Shown: positions 26,992 through 35,573 of the stretch, piece after piece | Position numbering within the stretch: the stretch's first letter is position 1 | Layout: every line of letters starts with the position of its first letter | DNA from: Bradyrhizobium erythrophlei | GTDB taxonomy: Bacteria; Pseudomonadota; Alphaproteobacteria; Rhizobiales; Xanthobacteraceae | DNA length: 64,000 bases | Assembly (NCBI RefSeq): GCF_900129425.1 | Contig: NZ_LT670817.1 | Span: 8,956,001-9,020,000 of the forward strand | Reading direction: 5' to 3' | The notes under the pieces: generated by a model | Database searches by the model: none | What the model was told of the DNA's origin: nothing | Seen by the model: only the letters and a program-made list of their open reading frames with translations | Translations under genes and position numbers: made by a program

Positions 26992-27076
26992 ACGCGAAAG
27001 GAGTTTCGCGTAATCCTGCGCTATTGGCTCGAAGCCGGCGCGATCATGAGTTCGGATTGATTTAATCCGAACTCAT
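26992..27076. other. Two strong inverted repeats between oxalate decarboxylase-like and cupin genes
   Basis: The 365-base gap 26851-27215 has no gene. It holds ACGCGAAA/TTTCGCGT (eight-base arms, 26992-27011) and ATGAGTTCGGATT/AATCCGAACTCAT (perfect 13-base arms, 27046-27058 and 27064-27076, five-base loop). Lying downstream of the oxalate decarboxylase-like gene they could terminate or protect its transcript, although no T run follows; operators for the cupin gene are the alternative. Confidence 0.6.
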
Positions 27077-27215
27077 TGCGAGCCGCTTTACGCCGAACCG
27101 CTTCCTGAACTCCCGCACATTCACGGTGCCATGGACGATCTTGGCAGACGCGCCACCGAAGTCGGAGGGGCGGCACGTTGCCTTTGGCAAAAGCCACATG
27201 TGCGCCGTGATCCGA

Positions 27216-28487
27216 TTATTCCGGCATGACTTCCGGCTTGTTCTTGGGGAATTTTGCGATCGTCGCCTCGCTCACGTTCAGGTGCTGGGCAACCATCGCC
27301 GGCGGCGTACGGGCAATCCAGTCGGACAGGGAGACATCCGCGAAATAGGGAGCTCTGAACACTTCGAGGAACTGCAAGTCGCTGTCGCCCGTGTTCTTGA
27401 TATAATGTCCGAGGTTCTTCTTGACGTAGCCGATGTCGCCCGCGTTGAAGTCCATGGTGACGGCGTTTGGGCCGGTGTTGAAGACCGTCATTTGCCCTTT
27501 GCCCTTGATCCAGTACTGCCACTCATCGGCGTTGGGGTGCCAGTGCATCTCCCGCAAGCCGCCGGGATGCACCGTTACCAGCGCGGCGGCGACCGTTGTG
27601 GCAACGGTGAAGTTGCGGCTGTCGGCAATGTGCACGGTACCGCCCTTGGTCTCCCGCGCCGGGGCTCCCGATCCGAGCGAGAAGGTGAACGGGTGCGGCG
27701 GCGCGCCCCTTCCGCTTACCGCTTCGCGGTCCGCAGCCAGATCGCCGGGCAACTTGCCCTGGAAGATGTAGAGGTCGCGCAGCGGAATATCCTGGAACGT
27801 CTCGGCTTGAACACCGAAATTCTGCGCGAGAATATCCGGTGGCGTATGTGTGAACCATTCCGACACCAACAGGGTGGTGAACTCGGAGGCCTTGCCTTCA
27901 TCGAAACATATAAGAAACTCGCAGCCGTCCGGGCCGAGCCCCTGCAGCGAATGCGGCAGGCCGGCGGGGAAATACCAGAGGTCGCCTTCCTTGACGTCGG
28001 CGATATACGGCCGGCCCAATTCGTCGAGGATGGTGATTCGGCAAGTGCCGTAGGTCATGTAGGCCCACTCTGCAAACTGGTGCCAGTGCATCTCCCGGAT
28101 GCCGCCGGACGTCAGCCGCATGTTCACGCCGGAGATGGTGTCCGCGACCGCGAAGGAGTCTTGTGTTACCTGGCGCGCCCAGCCGCCATTTTGAATACGC
28201 CGCGGCGCGTTGTTGAATGACGCCCAGGTCAGCGGCATGCTGCCGACGTCGGTCGGCGGCGGGGAAAATGCGTTGGGGAACTGGTCCCTGATGGCCGGAT
28301 TCTGCGGACCGGGATCGATGACGCTCCTTGGATTCTTGGCGTTGACTGCACCTTGCGGCGGATCGTTCGGATTGCCGAAGGTAATATCACTCTTCACCGG
28401 AGTGGTGGCATCCGCCGTGGTCATTGTCGCTGCCGTCACCAGGCCGCCTGCGGCCGTCGCCGCCAACATGTCGCGTCTTGAGAACAT
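27216..28487 (-). CDS. Bicupin, oxalate decarboxylase family, exported
   Basis: 423-residue protein with two cupin domains. Each has a manganese site: GGIREMHWHQFAEWAYMTYG in the first and GGLREMHWHPNADEWQYWIKG in the second, with later histidines in GLPHSLQG and NLGHYIKN. A twin-arginine leader SRRDMLAATAAGGL precedes the mature chain. ATG 28487 has AGGAG eight bases upstream; the longer frame has no such support. OxdC converts oxalate to formate and CO2, but the lid loop deciding decarboxylase versus oxidase was not analysed. Dyad copy 2 lies 65 bases upstream. Confidence 0.87.
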   Translation of the reverse strand: MFSRRDMLAATAAGGLVTAATMTTADATTPVKSDITFGNPNDPPQGAVNAKNPRSVIDPGPQNPAIRDQFPNAFSPPPTDVGSMPLTWASFNNAPRRIQNGGWARQVTQDSFAVADTISGVNMRLTSGGIREMHWHQFAEWAYMTYGTCRITILDELGRPYIADVKEGDLWYFPAGLPHSLQGLGPDGCEFLICFDEGKASEFTTLLVSEWFTHTPPDILAQNFGVQAETFQDIPLRDLYIFQGKLPGDLAADREAVSGRGAPPHPFTFSLGSGAPARETKGGTVHIADSRNFTVATTVAAALVTVHPGGLREMHWHPNADEWQYWIKGKGQMTVFNTGPNAVTMDFNAGDIGYVKKNLGHYIKNTGDSDLQFLEVFRAPYFADVSLSDWIARTPPAMVAQHLNVSEATIAKFPKNKPEVMPE

Positions 28488-28551
28488 TGTTGTCACTCCT
28501 ATGTGGACGAAATTTGAATAGCTAGGAAAATAGCCCTGAGCTTTTCGTGCG

Positions 28552-28571
28552 CCATTAAATTGAGGTTTAGA
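28552..28571 (-). promoter_or_regulatory. Dyad motif copy 2 (TCTAAACCTCAATTTAATGG)
   Basis: Minus-strand copy 65 bases before the oxalate decarboxylase-like start, nearly the same distance as copy 1 from the cupin start. Confidence 0.6.
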
Positions 28572-28678
28572 AATATCCGCCCAGCGGATGCTGTCAGACA
28601 TCCCGCAATCGCTGCCTTCTCTCCATTCGGATGCGGACGAACACGAGTGCCGGCATTTGGAACGGCGGCGATCCTGAG

Positions 28679-29227
28679 TCATTCGGTAGGCATCGGCGTA
28701 GCGTCGCCTGGTCTGCTGGGAAGCTCTTCCCCACTCTTGGTGAGGGCGCGACCCCGCCGAAGCAGATGAATCGAAACCACGAAGATCAAAATAAGCGCCC
28801 CCAAGACTGCCAGTTCTACAATTGAGGAGCGGAACAACATCTCGCCTTCAACTGGCGCGAGTCCGTCCGAGGTTACGCCCGATGACTTCAGGGTGATGAC
28901 GATAACGTTTCGGATCGAAGCGATGAGCCCAATGATCAAGAACGGCTCGGGTGTCAACGTGCCCGAACGGACGGAACCCCGGACGGTATGCAGGATCTCA
29001 ATCAGCATGAGTACGAACATCAGCCGATCGACGATGACGAATACCGCGCGGGTGCCGCTCCAGTCACGGATTCCCTCCAACAGAAGCAGCGCCGCGCTCC
29101 CGAGCGTGAGCAATGCGGTCACGGACAAAAGTACGCCGAGTGCCACATAGACGACGAGTTCGATATGCAGGAACAGTTCGGTCGAAAGCCGGATCGCACG
29201 ACCTTTTTCAGAGGGTCCGCTCGCCAT
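28679..29227 (-). CDS. PsiE-family inner-membrane protein
   Basis: 182-residue protein with four hydrophobic segments (VVYVALGVLLSVTALLTLGS; FVIVDRLMFVLMLIEILHTV; FLIIGLIASIRNVIVITL; AVLGALILIFVVSIHLLRR). The pattern EILHTVRGSVRSG followed by PFLIIGLIASIRNVIVI matches the phosphate-starvation-inducible PsiE family. The biochemical role of the family is unknown. Dyad copy 3 lies 100 bases upstream, grouping it with the surrounding stress genes. Confidence 0.8.
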   Translation of the reverse strand: MASGPSEKGRAIRLSTELFLHIELVVYVALGVLLSVTALLTLGSAALLLLEGIRDWSGTRAVFVIVDRLMFVLMLIEILHTVRGSVRSGTLTPEPFLIIGLIASIRNVIVITLKSSGVTSDGLAPVEGEMLFRSSIVELAVLGALILIFVVSIHLLRRGRALTKSGEELPSRPGDATPMPTE

Positions 29228-29326
29228 CCCTTTGATTCCTTCACACTCGCGGTCTTCGCACGACCCCGGGTCGCTGGCCGATTAATAGGGCCCGGCGTGC
29301 GAAGCGATATGCAGCAGGCGCGCGAC

Positions 29327-29346
29327 CCATTAAATTGAAGGTCCAT
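29327..29346 (-). promoter_or_regulatory. Dyad motif copy 3 (ATGGACCTTCAATTTAATGG)
   Basis: Minus-strand copy 100 bases before psiE. The TCAATTTAATGG half is identical to copies 1 and 2; the other half has decayed, so the dyad is incomplete. Confidence 0.45.
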
Positions 29347-29449
29347 CCGCCTATGTTGTCAGGCCGTTCCTCCATCCGCGCCTCCTGTCCATTCGGATGC
29401 TGGGCAAACCGATACGGGTGGCGGCATTGGAGGCGGCTGCGATCCTCGC

Positions 29450-32400
29450 TCATTCGGCGGGCGCCGGCGCGGTGTGGCCGGATGGCGCCTGGTTCTTCTT
29501 TTCCCCGAATAGCCGGGTCTGCAGCTTGTCGAGATAGATATAGACAACCGGCGTCGTATACAGAGTGAGAATCTGCGACAGGGCGAGGCCGCCGACGATG
29601 GCGTAACCGAGCGGCTGGCGAATCTCCGAGCCGACCCCAGTACCCACCATCATCGGCACGCCGCCGAGCAGCGCCGCCATCGTGGTCATCAGGATCGGCC
29701 GGAAGCGCAGGATACAGGCTTGATACATGGATTCCTCGGCCGACAACCCTTCGCTGTGCTCGACATGCTGGGCAAAGTCGACCAGCATGATGCCGTTCTT
29801 CTTGACGATGCCGATCAGCAATATGAGTCCGACGATCGCGATCACGCTCAGATCCATGTGAACCGCCATCAGCAGCAGCAGCGCGCCGATGCCGGCCGAC
29901 GGCAGGGTCGAGATGATGGTGATCGGATGGATCAGGCTCTCATATAGCACGCCGAGGATGAGATAGATGACGAAGAGCGATGCGACGATCAGAATCGGCG
30001 TGCTCTTCAGCGATGCTCCGAATGCCTGGGCGTTGCCCTGGAAGCTGGTCTGCAGCGAGAGCGGCGGGTGCAGGTCTTTCTCGACCTTCTGAATGCCGCT
30101 CACGGCCGTGCCGATCGCGGTGCCCGGCGCGAGATTGAACGAGATCGTCACCGAGGGGAACTGGCCCTGGTGATTGACCACGAGCGGCGCGACCTTCACC
30201 ACGGTATCGACCAGCGTGGATAACGGCACCTGCTGGCCACTCGATGATTTGACATAGATGCCGTTGAGCGCTTCGGGTCCATACTGGAATTTAGGGTTGA
30301 CCTCCAGAATGACGTGGTACTGCTGCAGGGTGGTATAGATGGTCGAGACGATACGCTGGCCGAAGGCATCGTCGAGCGTGTTGTCGATCGTATAGGGCAG
30401 GATGCCGTAGCTCGAGGCGACTTCGCGTTTGATGGTGATGTCGAGCATCGGTCCGGCATTGAGCTGGTCGGTGGCTACGTCGGTGACGCCGGGGACCGCC
30501 TTGATCTTGTCGAGGAACAGCTGCGACCAGTGCGCGAGCTCGCCGGGATCGGCGTCGTTCAAGGTGTACTGGAACTGTGTCTTGTTCAGCCGCGCGCCAA
30601 TGGTGATGTCCTGCGCGGGCTGCATATAGAGCGTGATGCCCTGGATCTTGGCGAGGTTGGTCCGCAGCCGCGCGATCACCTTGTCGATCGGGTCGCGTTG
30701 GTTTTTGGGCTTGAGCTGGATGAAGACGCGGCCGTCGTTGAGCGTGTAGAGGCCACCGCCGGCACCTACCGCTGCTCCAACTGTCTCGACGGCCGGATCC
30801 CGCACGATGGCATTCTGGAGGGCCTGCTGGCGTTCCTCCATGGCCTGGAAGGAGATATCCTGCGCCGCCTCGGACTGGCCGAGGATCAATCCGGTGTCCT
30901 GCTGGGGAAAGAAGCCCTTGGGAATGATCACGTAGAGATAACCGGTCAACGCGATGGTGCCGAACATCACCATCAGCGTGATGAATTGATGTCGCAGCAC
31001 GATTTTGAGGCCTGCCTCATAGACATGCAGAATGCCATCGAAGCCGCGCTCGGACACCCGGTAAAGCCATCCGTGCTGCTTGCTCTCCGGCTTGAGCAGG
31101 TACGCGCACATCATCGGCGTGAGTGTCCGTGAGATCACCAATGAGAGAACGAGAGCCACGCTCACCGTCACAGCGAACTCGCGGAACAGCAACCCGACAT
31201 AGCCGCTCATCAGGAACAGCGGAATGAACACGGCGATCAGCGAGAACGTGATCGCCATGACGGTGAAGCCGATCTCCCCGGACCCCTTCATCGCCGCGTC
31301 GTACGGCGAAAGCCCCTCCTCCATATGCCTTACGATGTTCTCGATCTCGACGACGGCGTCGTCGACCACGAAGCCGACCGCGATCGACAAGGCCATCAGC
31401 GAGAGGTTGTCGAGGCTGTAGCCCATTTCGTAGAGCACCGCGAAGGTGCCGACCAGCGCCAGCGGCACGGTAACGGCCGGGATCACGGTCGCCCAGAAAT
31501 TGCGCAGGAATATGAAGATCACCATGATGACGAGCGCAACGGTCAGCATCAACGTGAACTGCACGTCGGCGACCGATGCGCGGATGGTCGTTGTGCGATC
31601 GGAAATGACATTCACCTTGACCGCGGCCGGGATCGAGGCCTCGAGCACAGGCAGCATCGCCTTGATCCGACCTACGGTCTCGATGACGTTGGCGCCAGGC
31701 TGGCGCTGGATCGCTAGAAAAACCGCCCGCTGGTTGTTGAACCAGCCGGCGATCAGCTCGTTCTCGCCCGCGCTGATGGCGTGGCCGATATCGCGGATGC
31801 GGACCGGCGATCCGTTGCGGTAGGCGATGACCTGATCATCGTATTGTTCAGGATGAAACAACTGATCGTTGGTGTTGAGCGTGTAAGTCTGGCGAGGGCT
31901 GTTGAGCGTGCCTTTCGGAAGGTCGACATTGGCCTGGCCAAGCACCGTGCGCACGTCCTCAAGGTTGATGCCGCGGGCTGCCAGCGCCTCCGGATCGACC
32001 TGGACGCGGACGGTCGGCTGCTGCTCACCTCCGACGCCGACGAGGCCGACTCCGGATATCTGCGAGATCTTTTGCAGCAAAATATTCTGTGCATAGGCGT
32101 CGACAACGGTCAGCGGCAGGCTGTCCGAGGTGATCCCGAGCACCAGGATCGGCGTCTCGGCCGGATTGACCTTCCGGATCAGCGGCGGGTACGGCAGGTT
32201 CTTCGGCAGATAGGCGGTCGCAGCGTTGATCGCCGACAGCGTGTCGGCGACCGCCCCGTCGATGGGGCGGTTCAGATCGAACTGCAGGGTGATCTGGACA
32301 TAGCCGAGCGCGCTCGCCGACGTCATCTGGGTGAGGCCGGGAATTTCACCGAACTGCAGCTCGAGCGGCGACGCCACCGTCGATGCCATGGTCTGCGGAT

Positions 32401-32563
32401 CGGCGCCCGGCAACTGGGCCGTGATCGAAAGCGTCGGATAGTTGACGTTCGGAAGCGACGCCACCGGCAATAGCGGATAGGCGACCAGACCGCCCACCAA
32501 TAACCCTACCATCAGCAGAGCGGTCGCGATCGGCCGTTGGATGAACGGTGCGGAAATATTCAT
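29450..32563 (-). CDS. RND efflux pump inner-membrane transporter, MdtB/MdtC-like
   Basis: 1037-residue HAE1-type pump. It begins MNISAPFIQRPIATALLMVGLL with the porter-domain motif YPLLPVASLPNVNYPTLSI, and the proton-relay motif in helix 4 is GFVVDDAVVEIENIVRHMEEG. Twelve membrane segments and two large periplasmic loops fit the length. Its ATG overlaps the adaptor stop (ATGA). It expels drugs, bile-like compounds or other toxicants by proton antiport. No outer-membrane channel gene of the TolC type lies in the operon. Confidence 0.93.
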   Translation of the reverse strand: MNISAPFIQRPIATALLMVGLLVGGLVAYPLLPVASLPNVNYPTLSITAQLPGADPQTMASTVASPLELQFGEIPGLTQMTSASALGYVQITLQFDLNRPIDGAVADTLSAINAATAYLPKNLPYPPLIRKVNPAETPILVLGITSDSLPLTVVDAYAQNILLQKISQISGVGLVGVGGEQQPTVRVQVDPEALAARGINLEDVRTVLGQANVDLPKGTLNSPRQTYTLNTNDQLFHPEQYDDQVIAYRNGSPVRIRDIGHAISAGENELIAGWFNNQRAVFLAIQRQPGANVIETVGRIKAMLPVLEASIPAAVKVNVISDRTTTIRASVADVQFTLMLTVALVIMVIFIFLRNFWATVIPAVTVPLALVGTFAVLYEMGYSLDNLSLMALSIAVGFVVDDAVVEIENIVRHMEEGLSPYDAAMKGSGEIGFTVMAITFSLIAVFIPLFLMSGYVGLLFREFAVTVSVALVLSLVISRTLTPMMCAYLLKPESKQHGWLYRVSERGFDGILHVYEAGLKIVLRHQFITLMVMFGTIALTGYLYVIIPKGFFPQQDTGLILGQSEAAQDISFQAMEERQQALQNAIVRDPAVETVGAAVGAGGGLYTLNDGRVFIQLKPKNQRDPIDKVIARLRTNLAKIQGITLYMQPAQDITIGARLNKTQFQYTLNDADPGELAHWSQLFLDKIKAVPGVTDVATDQLNAGPMLDITIKREVASSYGILPYTIDNTLDDAFGQRIVSTIYTTLQQYHVILEVNPKFQYGPEALNGIYVKSSSGQQVPLSTLVDTVVKVAPLVVNHQGQFPSVTISFNLAPGTAIGTAVSGIQKVEKDLHPPLSLQTSFQGNAQAFGASLKSTPILIVASLFVIYLILGVLYESLIHPITIISTLPSAGIGALLLLMAVHMDLSVIAIVGLILLIGIVKKNGIMLVDFAQHVEHSEGLSAEESMYQACILRFRPILMTTMAALLGGVPMMVGTGVGSEIRQPLGYAIVGGLALSQILTLYTTPVVYIYLDKLQTRLFGEKKNQAPSGHTAPAPAE

Positions 32564-33741
32564 GGAATCGGCGCCTGCAGTGCGTCCTGGGCGGCCGCTT
32601 CCTGTGCCGCCTGGCCGTGCAGCAGTGTGACGTGCGTGCCCGGCTGCAGCTTGTATTGTCCGTCGACCACGACCTGCTCGTTGGCCGTGAGACCGGCATC
32701 GATGAGCGCCTGGCCGTCGCTGATTTGCGCGACCTTGATCGGACGGATTGCCACCGTGCCGTCAGGATTGACGACGTAAGCGTAGGGTCCTTTCGAACCT
32801 TGCTGAACGACCGCAGCGGGAACGGTCAGGCCGTTATGCCTGACATCGAGGAGCAGCCGGGCATTGACGAGCTCGCCCGGCCAGAGCTTGTTCGCCTTGT
32901 TGTCAAAATTCGCCTTGAGCTGGATCGACCCGGTTGTCTGCAGGATCTCGTTGTTGACGAGGCCGAGCAGGCCTTGATCCAGCTGCATCGTATCATCCTG
33001 GTTGTAGGCGAGAACCGCAAGCGGCGTCTTGGTTTTTTGCTGTTGCTGCTGAATCTGCGGCAGACTCGTCTCCGGCAGAGTGAAGATCAGCGAAATCGGA
33101 TGGAGCTGCGTGACGACAACCAGGCCGTTCGTGTTTGACGGGCTGATGATGTTGCCGACGTCGATCTGACGAATCCCGACCACTCCATCGATCGGCGACG
33201 TCAGGCGCGTATAGCTGAGCTGCACGTTGGCGGCGTCAATCAGCGCCTGGTCGGATTTGATAGCCGCCTGCAACTCCCCCACTTGCGCCTGCTGGGTCTC
33301 GATCAATTGTGGAGTGGCCCAGCCCTTGTCCCCCAACTGGCTGTAGCGGGTGAGATTGATCTGGGCATTCTTGAGCTGGGCCTGATCGCGTTGCAGGTTT
33401 CCGGTGTATTGGTCGATCAGGGCCTGATAGGGACGCGGATCGATCTGCGCGAGCAGGTCGCCGGTATGCACGGACTGGCCTTCGGTGAAGTTGATGCTGA
33501 TGATCTGCCCCTGGATCTGGGCGCGCACAACGTCGGTGTTGTACGCAATCACCGTGCCGACGCCGGTAAGATAGATCGGCACGTCATGCTGGGCGACCGT
33601 CCCGGCGACGATAGGTGCCGCGGGCGGTGGGGCGGGCGCGGCAACGGCCTTCTCCAATGGATGATAATGCATGAAGTACAGACCGCCGGCCGCAAGTACG
33701 GCAGCGAGTAAGGCAGCGGGGACAACGACTTTCTTTTTCAT
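32560..33741 (-). CDS. RND efflux periplasmic adaptor, MdtA-like
   Basis: 393-residue membrane-fusion protein. The N-terminal anchor is VVVPAALLAAVLAAGGLYFMHY; the lipoyl halves read QIQGQIISINFTEGQSVHTGDLLAQIDPRPY and TRLTSPIDGVVGIRQIDVGN, flanking a helical hairpin rich in Gln and Ala (YTGNLQRDQAQLKNAQINL). It links the pump to an outer-membrane channel. The DNA around its first codons is copied at 34566-34632. It is followed directly by the pump gene and preceded by the Ser/Thr-rich secreted protein gene. Confidence 0.92.
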   Translation of the reverse strand: MKKKVVVPAALLAAVLAAGGLYFMHYHPLEKAVAAPAPPPAAPIVAGTVAQHDVPIYLTGVGTVIAYNTDVVRAQIQGQIISINFTEGQSVHTGDLLAQIDPRPYQALIDQYTGNLQRDQAQLKNAQINLTRYSQLGDKGWATPQLIETQQAQVGELQAAIKSDQALIDAANVQLSYTRLTSPIDGVVGIRQIDVGNIISPSNTNGLVVVTQLHPISLIFTLPETSLPQIQQQQQKTKTPLAVLAYNQDDTMQLDQGLLGLVNNEILQTTGSIQLKANFDNKANKLWPGELVNARLLLDVRHNGLTVPAAVVQQGSKGPYAYVVNPDGTVAIRPIKVAQISDGQALIDAGLTANEQVVVDGQYKLQPGTHVTLLHGQAAQEAAAQDALQAPIP

Positions 33742-33779
33742 GGCCGGTCTCGCTCACAGATGAGAAAATTGTTTCAGGG
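33712..33779 (-). repeat. Adaptor 5' end, copy 1 of a 67-68 bp duplication
   Basis: Covers the first codons of the adaptor, its ribosome-binding region and the stop of the upstream gene. It matches 34566-34632 with few differences: shared runs include GCAGCGGGGACAACGACTTT and TCTCGCTCACAG. Confidence 0.75.
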
Positions 33780-34499
33780 GGTGGTGCCTGCCGTCGTAGA
33801 TGAAGCAGTGGCCGGAGGTGAAACAGTGGGCATCGTTGGTACCGATGGCGCTGGACTCCCCACGCTACCCGTTATGGGCAATACGCTTGTCGTCGGCAGC
33901 GCCGATGAGGGACTAACTCCAAGATTGCCGATCTCGTACGATCCCAACGGGACTCCGGCTCGAGCGCTGCTGGCCGTCGTGATGGACGGCGACGACGTTG
34001 TCGTTGGAGTCGACGATGCCGCAAGGCTGCTCGAGCCGGAGCCGCACATTCCCGACAATCCCGACGTGTCCAGCATTCCTGAGGTTGTCGACACTCCCGA
34101 CGTCGCCGAGACCGCGGACGACGTCGAGATTCCCGGAGACGCTGATGTTCCCGGCGTCGCCATGGTGCCCGCCGTCGCGCCGGTGCTTCCGCCGGGCAGT
34201 CCGCCGCCATCGTAGGTGGCCGTCGATCCGTACAGTCCCGATGGCGAAACCCCCACGGTCGAACATCCCGTACCGCTGCTTGTGTTTGGAACGTTGATTG
34301 TGCCCGTCACGCCATTGGGCACCGGACTGATTTCGGGTGATACGCCCGTCGGCGGCAAGCCGTTCGGGCCGACTGGCGCACCAGGAAGCGATCCAAGCGA
34401 AGAGGTGGCGCCGAGCGGAGGCGTGAGCATGCCGACCTGGGCGAGTGCGGGGCTGCAGCACAGCAAGGGCAAAGCTGTCGCGACCAAGAAGGATCTCAT
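33774..34499 (-). CDS. Secreted Ser/Thr/Gly/Pro-rich low-complexity protein A
   Basis: 241 residues. The signal peptide is MRSFLVATALPLLCCSPALAQ; ATG 34499 has GGGGAG upstream. The mature chain is low-complexity Ser/Thr/Gly/Pro with few charged residues, broken by two cysteine-bearing islands: GCSTVGVSPSGLYGSTATYD and LSGMCGSGSSS. These islands recur in protein B just upstream and a CATPSG variant in protein C beside the second RND operon. Function is unknown. Its position between the aldo/keto reductase and the adaptor, in one minus-strand unit, suggests an envelope role connected with the pump. The codon use follows the repetitive composition. Confidence 0.72.
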   Translation of the reverse strand: MRSFLVATALPLLCCSPALAQVGMLTPPLGATSSLGSLPGAPVGPNGLPPTGVSPEISPVPNGVTGTINVPNTSSGTGCSTVGVSPSGLYGSTATYDGGGLPGGSTGATAGTMATPGTSASPGISTSSAVSATSGVSTTSGMLDTSGLSGMCGSGSSSLAASSTPTTTSSPSITTASSARAGVPLGSYEIGNLGVSPSSALPTTSVLPITGSVGSPAPSVPTMPTVSPPATASSTTAGTTP

Positions 34500-34565
34500 G
34501 GAGGATCTCCCCGGTGACAGTGGAAGGATTACGTAACGAGCAGCCGCATGCACCGCAGTCAGCAG

Positions 34566-34632
34566 GGCAGCGGGGACAACGACTTTCCTTTTCATGGTCA
34601 GCTCTCGCTCACAGTTAAAGAACGTTTCAAGG
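34566..34632 (-). repeat. Partial copy of the adaptor 5' end (copy 2)
   Basis: Contains an intact start region that would encode MKRKVVVPAALLTAVHAA, clearly derived from the adaptor's MKKKVVVPAALLAAVLAA, then runs in frame into protein A. Best explained as a scar of a tandem duplication that produced proteins A and B. Confidence 0.75.
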
Positions 34633-34700
34633 GCCCGCGGAGCGATTGACGTTCCGATGGTCCGGGTGGTCCCGCTGGTCAGACTCGGCTCATTAGTCAT

Positions 34701-35540
34701 TCACCTGCCGAATATTCTCGAAGTTAATGTTGATCCACTCGGATTAATTGTGGAAGACGGGGGAGCAAGGGTGTTCCCGGAAAAGTTCCCACTAGCAGCA
34801 TTCGCAATGGGCGGGGGTGCCATTGTGAGCGCAGGTGCGGTCGTAGGCATTGTTGACGCCAACGAAGGCGCGCGCACGCTTCCTACGATGGGCAGCACGC
34901 CTGTGATCGGTACGGCCGGTGCGGAACTAACCCCTAGACTGCTGATCTCCGTGGAATCAAACGGAATCCCGGTTCGAGCGAAGCCGCCCGGCGTGGTGGG
35001 CGCGGTTGACGTTGGAGTCGACGACGAAGCAACGCTGCTTGAGCCTGAGCCGCACATTCCGGACATTCCCGAGGTGTCCAGCATTCCCGAGGACGTTGAC
35101 ATTCCCGCCGGAACTGACGGAACTGACATTTGCGACGATGTTGATGTTCCGGGCGTCGCCGTCGGGTCCGTCGTTGCCGCGGTGGCGGGCGCCGCGGTTC
35201 CGGCTGCCGTTCCGCCGCCGTCATAAGTCGCGGTGGATCCGTACATTCCCGACGGCAAAACTCCCGAGGCCGAACATGTCGTGCCTCCGCTTGTGATTGC
35301 ACCGGTGCTTGGTATTCCAATTGTGCCCGTTACGCTGGTGGTGGGTGTCGGACTGACTCCGAGTGACGAGAGTTCGGTGGCGTCCAGCGGGATTCCCGCC
35401 GGGCCGACTGATGGGCTGATACCAAGCGGAGAGGTCGCGCCGAGCGGAGTCGTCGCCGTGAGCGGCTCGTCGATCTGGGCCAACGCGGGGCTGCAGCACA
35501 ACAACGGCAGGCCCACTGCGGCAATCCAAATTCCTTTCAT
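34701..35540 (-). CDS. Secreted Ser/Thr/Gly/Pro-rich low-complexity protein B
   Basis: 279 residues with signal peptide MKGIWIAAVGLPLLCCSPALAQ. It is a paralogue of protein A: shared islands are GVLPSGMYGSTATYDGGG, TSSGMLDTSGMSGMCGSGSS and STEISSLGVS. The last ends in LTSRIFGR, unlike A. GGGGAAA precedes the ATG. Secreted and disulfide-capable (CSASG and MCGSG cysteines), but with no recognisable fold or domain. It lies 33 bases after the aldo/keto reductase gene in the same direction. Confidence 0.72.
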   Translation of the reverse strand: MKGIWIAAVGLPLLCCSPALAQIDEPLTATTPLGATSPLGISPSVGPAGIPLDATELSSLGVSPTPTTSVTGTIGIPSTGAITSGGTTCSASGVLPSGMYGSTATYDGGGTAAGTAAPATAATTDPTATPGTSTSSQMSVPSVPAGMSTSSGMLDTSGMSGMCGSGSSSVASSSTPTSTAPTTPGGFARTGIPFDSTEISSLGVSSAPAVPITGVLPIVGSVRAPSLASTMPTTAPALTMAPPPIANAASGNFSGNTLAPPSSTINPSGSTLTSRIFGR

Positions 35541-35573
35541 TGAAATTTCCCCGACATGAGCTGAAGCAATGGT

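Noticed and set aside
34594..35226. Plus-strand frame opposite protein B, rich in Val/Pro/Asp
   Set aside because: Apparent repeats (DIPEVSSIPEDVD) are the antisense image of the Ser/Thr-rich protein; no leader or ribosome-binding site, whereas the minus strand has both.
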